Source: a bacterium
GTDB taxonomy: Bacteria; Bacillota_I; Bacilli_A; RFN20; UBA1709
Direction of reading: 5' to 3'
NCBI GenBank assembly: GCA_012511355.1
Contig: JAAZGG010000145.1
Location: forward strand, 1 to 16,885
DNA: 16,885 bases
In this document: in pieces, positions 13,656 to 16,885 of the stretch
Numbering within the stretch: position 1 is the stretch's first letter
How the letters are laid out: each line of letters starts with the position of its first letter
Made by a program: the position numbers and the translations under genes
Notes under the pieces: generated by a model
Seen by the model: the letters and a program-made list of their open reading frames with translations, nothing else
The model's database searches: none
What the model was told of the DNA's origin: nothing

Positions 13656-14315
13656 ATGGTAACAAATGAATGGCAAGCGATTATTGATAAGGAAATCGCC
13701 CAACCTTATTTTCAAAAGTTAAAAAGTTTTATTAAAGAAGAATATGCGACCAAACGCATTTATCCTCGCGGGAAAAATATTTTTCGGGCCTTTGAGTTAA
13801 CCGATTTTTCGGAAGTTAAAGTGGTGATTATCGGTCAAGATCCTTATCACAACGAAGGACAAGCTCACGGCCTTTGTTTTTCAGTGCCCGACAAGCAAGC
13901 CATTCCTCCAAGTTTGAAAAACATCTATCAAGAATTAAAGGATGACGTAGGTTGTTCAATTCCTTCTAGTGGTAATCTTGAAAAGTGGGCTAAGCAAGGA
14001 GTTTTATTGTTAAATGCGGTTTTAACTGTCGTTGCCCATCGTCCCTTATCTCATAGTAATAAGGGCTGGGAAATTTTTACCGAGAATATTATCAGAGTTT
14101 TAAACGATGATGATAGACCGAAAGTCTTTCTTTTATGGGGCGCCTATGCGAAAAAGAAGAAACTTCTACTCACAAATCCTAGGCATTTAGTTTTAGAAGC
14201 TAATCATCCCTCCCCCTTATCGGCTTACCGAGGCTTTTTTGGTTGCAAGCACTTTTCTAAGACTAATGCTTTTTTGATAGCAAATAAACGCCAGCCAATT
14301 GATTGGCAACTTTAA
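13656..14315 (+). CDS. ung: Uracil-DNA glycosylase (family 1)
   Basis: This 219-residue enzyme excises uracil from DNA in base-excision repair. The water-activating loop GQDPYH (60-65) has Asp62. The uracil-pocket Asn is in LLLNAVLTV (117-125). The DNA-intercalation loop HPSPLSAYRGFFGCKHF starts with catalytic His184. Length is typical of family 1. SD AAGGGAG precedes the ATG. It has its own divergent promoter, and its 3' end is followed within about 15 bases by the TPP aptamer of thiT. Confidence 0.97.
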   Translation: MVTNEWQAIIDKEIAQPYFQKLKSFIKEEYATKRIYPRGKNIFRAFELTDFSEVKVVIIGQDPYHNEGQAHGLCFSVPDKQAIPPSLKNIYQELKDDVGCSIPSSGNLEKWAKQGVLLLNAVLTVVAHRPLSHSNKGWEIFTENIIRVLNDDDRPKVFLLWGAYAKKKKLLLTNPRHLVLEANHPSPLSAYRGFFGCKHFSKTNAFLIANKRQPIDWQL

Positions 14316-14327
14316 ACGTGTTAGAAT
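14299..14327 (+). promoter_or_regulatory. Candidate promoter for thiT at the end of ung
   Basis: TTGATT (14299-14304) and TAGAAT (14322-14327) are 17 bases apart, overlapping the ung 3' end. The predicted start (about 14334) falls at the very edge of the TPP aptamer. The aptamer may instead be transcribed from the ung promoter. Confidence 0.35.
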
Positions 14328-14414
14328 AAGCGCGGGAGCTCACGATATGGGCTGAGAGTATCGTATTTGCGATAGACCGATATACCTGATCTAGATAATG
14401 CTAGCGGAGGAAAG
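14326..14414 (+). promoter_or_regulatory. TPP riboswitch (THI element)
   Basis: The conserved blocks are present in order: CGGGAGCTC (14332-14340), GGGCTGAGAG (14349-14358) closed by ACGATA/TATCGT, ACCTGATCTAG (14384-14394), then ATAATGCTAGCGGAGG (14395-14410), with the CTAG/CTAG P4 stem. The SD GGAGG (14406-14410) is part of the 3' conserved segment, so TPP binding should block translation of thiT directly. Confidence 0.93.
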
Positions 14415-14417
14415 AAT

Positions 14418-15002
14418 ATGAACATCAGAATCAGACAGATGACTGAAACCGCTATTTTGATTGCTTTAGCGGTTTTATTAGATTTATTATTCAAAGCAAT
14501 ACCAATTTTAAAGATGCCTACCGGTGGGAGTTTTTCACTAACAATGCTACCACTTATAATTAACGGTTATCGCAACGGCCTTAAATGGGGCATAATTAGT
14601 GGTCTTGCCTATGCTGTTATCAATTTTGCTCTTGATGGCTATTATTGGCATTGGGGTTCAATTGTTTTTGATTATCTCTTGGCCTTTGGTTTACTGGGCT
14701 TAACAGGGTTATTTAAAAATCTTGGGCGAAGAAAACCCATCTATATTTTTGGGATTATTTTTGTTTGTTTTTTACGTTATCTTTGCCATAGTTTGAGCGG
14801 AGTTATCTTTTTTAGTTCTTATGCTGAAGATTGGTTTACTGAAAACCCAACCTCCTTTGCCTACGGCTCAGTTTTCCTTTATTCCTTTGTTATTTACAAC
14901 GGTCCTTATATGTTAGCCAACACTATTGGCTGTTTAATTGCATCTTTAGCGCTTTATCGCTTTATTTATCCAGTCAAGAAGGTGTATAATGGCAACAAGT
15001 AG
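14418..15002 (+). CDS. thiT: ECF transporter S component, thiamine-specific (ThiT)
   Basis: This 194-residue protein has about six hydrophobic helices. The pattern MPTGGSFSLTMLPLIINGYRNG (about 34-55) matches the ThiT thiamine-binding S component, in which this stretch lines the substrate site. Aromatic residues such as Trp76 and Trp78 in YYWHWGS fit a stacked thiamine pocket. It would need an EcfAA'T module encoded elsewhere. SD GGAGG is embedded in the TPP riboswitch 7 bases before the ATG, which confirms both specificity and repression by TPP. The next gene starts 12 bases after the stop, so the two probably share a transcript. Confidence 0.93.
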   Translation: MNIRIRQMTETAILIALAVLLDLLFKAIPILKMPTGGSFSLTMLPLIINGYRNGLKWGIISGLAYAVINFALDGYYWHWGSIVFDYLLAFGLLGLTGLFKNLGRRKPIYIFGIIFVCFLRYLCHSLSGVIFFSSYAEDWFTENPTSFAYGSVFLYSFVIYNGPYMLANTIGCLIASLALYRFIYPVKKVYNGNK

Positions 15003-15014
15003 GTGGTGAAATTA

Positions 15015-16181
15015 ATGGGGGATGTATTTAGAAAAGTCGAGCGAAAAGGCTCATCTTCGGTCAAATGGGACTATCATGTCCAAGGAGATCAAGTGCCTTT
15101 TACTATAGCTGATAGTGATTATGCTTCGCCCAAGTGCATCTTAAATGCTTTAACAAAAAGAGTTAAGGCCGGGCACTTTGGCTATAGTAAAAATGGTGAT
15201 GATTATTTAGAGGCGATTAAAAATTGGTATCATAAAAAGCACGCTTGTGAAATTCAAAGCAAATGGGTTCTACCCACCAGTAACGTTTTAACAGCATGTA
15301 AAATTGCTCTTGAAAGCATTGGTTACCGAGGAGACCGAGTTATTATCATGCCTCCAGTTTATAGTTCTTTTTATAATTTACTAGAAAATCTTGAACGGAA
15401 AATAGTCTGTTGTGATTTAATAAATGATAATGAAAAATACCGAATTGATTTTGTTAAACTTGAAGAACTATTTAAGCGGGGGAATCATATCTTGCTTTTA
15501 TGCAGTCCGCACAACCCAGTTGGCCGTGTCTGGCGTAGAGATGAACTTGAAAAACTATCCGAATTATGCGCTAAATATTCGGTGACAATTATAAGTGATG
15601 AGATTCATTCAGATTTCATTTTAGGTTCTAATAAATTCATATCTATGCTTGAATTTAATGAGGTACACCGCCAACTTTATGTTTTATCAGCTCCAACCAA
15701 AACCTTTAGTCTTGCCGGTTTACTCTCAGCATATCTAATTGTTCCTGATGAGAATAATCGTAACTCTTGTCAAAAGACTTTGACGCGCAATTGTTGCTCA
15801 GTTGTAAATATCCTAGCCGCAACAGCAACTAAGGAAGCTTATACCAATCCTGAAGCCTTTGAATGGGTTCAAAAACAAAACGAGCATATCTTAAAAAATT
15901 ATCAAACGGTTAAAGAATATCTAGCTAAATACTTACCTGAGGCAAAACTACCAGAGCAAGAAGGAACCTATGTTCTTTGGCTTAACTTAAAGTGTTTAGA
16001 TAAATCTTCAGCAGAAATTGTTGATCTTTTAGCTAAGGGTGGGGTTTTAGTCAATTCAGGAAAAAGTTATGGGGCCGATTATGATGGTTATATTCGTTGG
16101 TGCGTTGCTTGTTCGCAAAAGCAATTAAAAGAGGGTTTAAAAAGATTTGTTCGGGTTTTAGGAGCAGGTAAAAAAAGGTAA
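15015..16181 (+). CDS. MalY/PatB-type PLP aminotransferase (putative cystathionine beta-lyase)
   Basis: I chose the ATG at 15015 because SD AGGTGG (15001-15006) lies 8 bases before it. The in-frame GTG at 15003 would lie inside that SD. The protein has 388 residues and a fold type I aminotransferase pattern. VPFTIADSDYASP near the N-terminus is the MalY/PatB hallmark (usually (W)VADMDF). SPHNPVGRVW, SDEIHSD and SAPTKTFSLAG with the PLP Lys229 follow, and a C-terminal RWCVACS carries the carboxylate-binding Arg. Relatives cleave cystathionine or cysteine conjugates and some regulate sugar or sulfur genes. The Asp-Met of the hallmark is Asp-Ser here. It is cotranscribed with thiT and therefore probably under TPP riboswitch control; a thiamine link (sulfur supply) is only a guess. 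Confidence 0.85.
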   Translation: MGDVFRKVERKGSSSVKWDYHVQGDQVPFTIADSDYASPKCILNALTKRVKAGHFGYSKNGDDYLEAIKNWYHKKHACEIQSKWVLPTSNVLTACKIALESIGYRGDRVIIMPPVYSSFYNLLENLERKIVCCDLINDNEKYRIDFVKLEELFKRGNHILLLCSPHNPVGRVWRRDELEKLSELCAKYSVTIISDEIHSDFILGSNKFISMLEFNEVHRQLYVLSAPTKTFSLAGLLSAYLIVPDENNRNSCQKTLTRNCCSVVNILAATATKEAYTNPEAFEWVQKQNEHILKNYQTVKEYLAKYLPEAKLPEQEGTYVLWLNLKCLDKSSAEIVDLLAKGGVLVNSGKSYGADYDGYIRWCVACSQKQLKEGLKRFVRVLGAGKKR

Positions 16182-16207
16182 AGGGTTGAAAAACCCTTTA
16201 TAATTTT
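16180..16207 (+). terminator. Terminator overlapping the aminotransferase stop
   Basis: AAAGGGTT (16180-16187), loop GAAA, AACCCTTT (16192-16199), then an AT-rich tail with TTTT at 16204-16207. The stem begins inside the stop codon. The tail is not a pure T run, so efficiency may be moderate. Confidence 0.65.
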
Positions 16208-16214
16208 GTAGAAT
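16186..16214 (+). promoter_or_regulatory. Candidate promoter of the yebC-family gene
   Basis: TTGAAA (16186-16191) and TAGAAT (16209-16214) are 17 bases apart, each matching consensus at five of six positions. The -35 element lies in the stem and loop of the preceding terminator. Confidence 0.65.
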
Positions 16215-16241
16215 ATAAACGCCTATGAAAGGAAGGATATT

Positions 16242-16885
16242 ATGGGACGAGCGCATGAAGTTAGAAAAGCCGCGATGGCTAAAACCGCTGCTGCTAAGAC
16301 CAAAGTTTATTCAAAATTTGGCAAAGAAATTTTAATAGCAGCTAAAGGCGGCGTTCCTGATCCTGAAATGAACCTCATCTTAAGAAGGGTGATTGAAAGA
16401 GCAAAGAAAGCTCAAGTACCAGCCGATATCATCAAAAGAGCAATTGATCGTGCTAAATCGGGGACGAGTGAGGACTATAGTGCCCAAACTTATGAAGCCT
16501 TTGGTCCAGGGGCCGCCACTTTGATTATTGAGTGTTTGACTGATAATGTTAATCGAACGGTTAGTGATGTTCGTTCAGCGCTAACGAAGAACCAATGCAA
16601 GATGGGAGTGACCGGTAGTGTCTCACATGGTTATGACTATGTTTCCATTGTTTCTTGTAAGGGTGTGAGCGAAGATCAGGTATTAGAAGTATTATTGATG
16701 GCGGATCTAAACATAAAGTCGGTTGAAAGCGTTGATGATGAGGTTGAAATCTATGGAGAGGCGACAGATTTATATAATATCAAGACGGCTTTAGAAGAGG
16801 CGTATCCTGATATTCAGATCGGAACCGAAGAATTGAGTTATGTTCCTATTAATGAAGAGTACACTAGTCTTGAAGGTGATGATAG
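16242..16885 (+). CDS. YebC/PmpR family protein, 3' end outside window
   Basis: The frame runs from ATG 16242, after SD AAGGAAGG, to the window end with no stop (214 codons; full family length is about 240). The start MGRAHEVRKAAMAKTAAAKTKVYSKFGKEI is the YebC signature region. PDPEMN, then ERAKKAQVPADIIKRAIDRAK, YEAFGPGAATLIIE, LTDNVNRTVSDVRSALTKN and MGVTGSVSHGYD follow in family order. YebC proteins were described as transcription regulators, and more recently as ribosome-associated factors that relieve stalling at proline runs; which applies here is not visible. It has its own promoter. Confidence 0.95.
   Translation, partial: MGRAHEVRKAAMAKTAAAKTKVYSKFGKEILIAAKGGVPDPEMNLILRRVIERAKKAQVPADIIKRAIDRAKSGTSEDYSAQTYEAFGPGAATLIIECLTDNVNRTVSDVRSALTKNQCKMGVTGSVSHGYDYVSIVSCKGVSEDQVLEVLLMADLNIKSVESVDDEVEIYGEATDLYNIKTALEEAYPDIQIGTEELSYVPINEEYTSLEGDD

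Noticed and set aside
1..16885. CRISPR array, tRNA/rRNA genes, insertion sequences
   Set aside because: No regularly spaced direct repeats, no tRNA or rRNA signatures and no transposase-like frames were seen on either strand.

Overview
The window comes from a low-GC, Gram-positive-type bacterium (Bacillota). It uses the standard code, with UGA as stop and UGG for Trp, and has strong Shine-Dalgarno (SD) sites and TATAAT-type promoters. UppP implies a peptidoglycan wall. ECF-type vitamin S-components sit behind THF and TPP riboswitches, and a cyclic-di-GMP-I riboswitch is followed by EAL proteins. An Erysipelotrichia- or RF39/RFN20-like Bacilli lineage would fit, but that placement is a guess.

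Region 1 (1-9735) is the accessory and most interesting part. It starts with the 3' part of a secreted surface-type protein and a strong terminator. A c-di-GMP-I riboswitch follows, whose terminator overlaps the aptamer and so predicts an ON switch. Then comes a tightly packed six-gene operon: a SipW/ER-type (Ser/His) signal peptidase, a membrane-anchored McrB-like AAA+ ATPase, a DUF2357-like partner with a charged coiled-coil tail and no visible nuclease motif, a second SipW-type signal peptidase, an intact EAL phosphodiesterase with a large extracytoplasmic sensor, and a second EAL protein that lacks catalytic residues. My reading is a c-di-GMP-controlled envelope or secretion module. High c-di-GMP would switch it on, and the encoded phosphodiesterase would lower the signal again. 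I do not know a described system with this composition.

Region 2 (9736-12940) is housekeeping: a cold-shock protein with its own promoter and terminator, then ychF, a patatin-like lipase and uppP, translationally coupled.

Region 3 (12900-16885) holds vitamin uptake and DNA repair. A folate S-component (folT, minus strand) lies behind a THF riboswitch with two competing hairpins. The divergent ung follows, then a TPP riboswitch with thiT and a MalY/PatB-type aminotransferase. The last gene is a YebC-family gene cut by the window end. Its promoter overlaps the preceding terminator.
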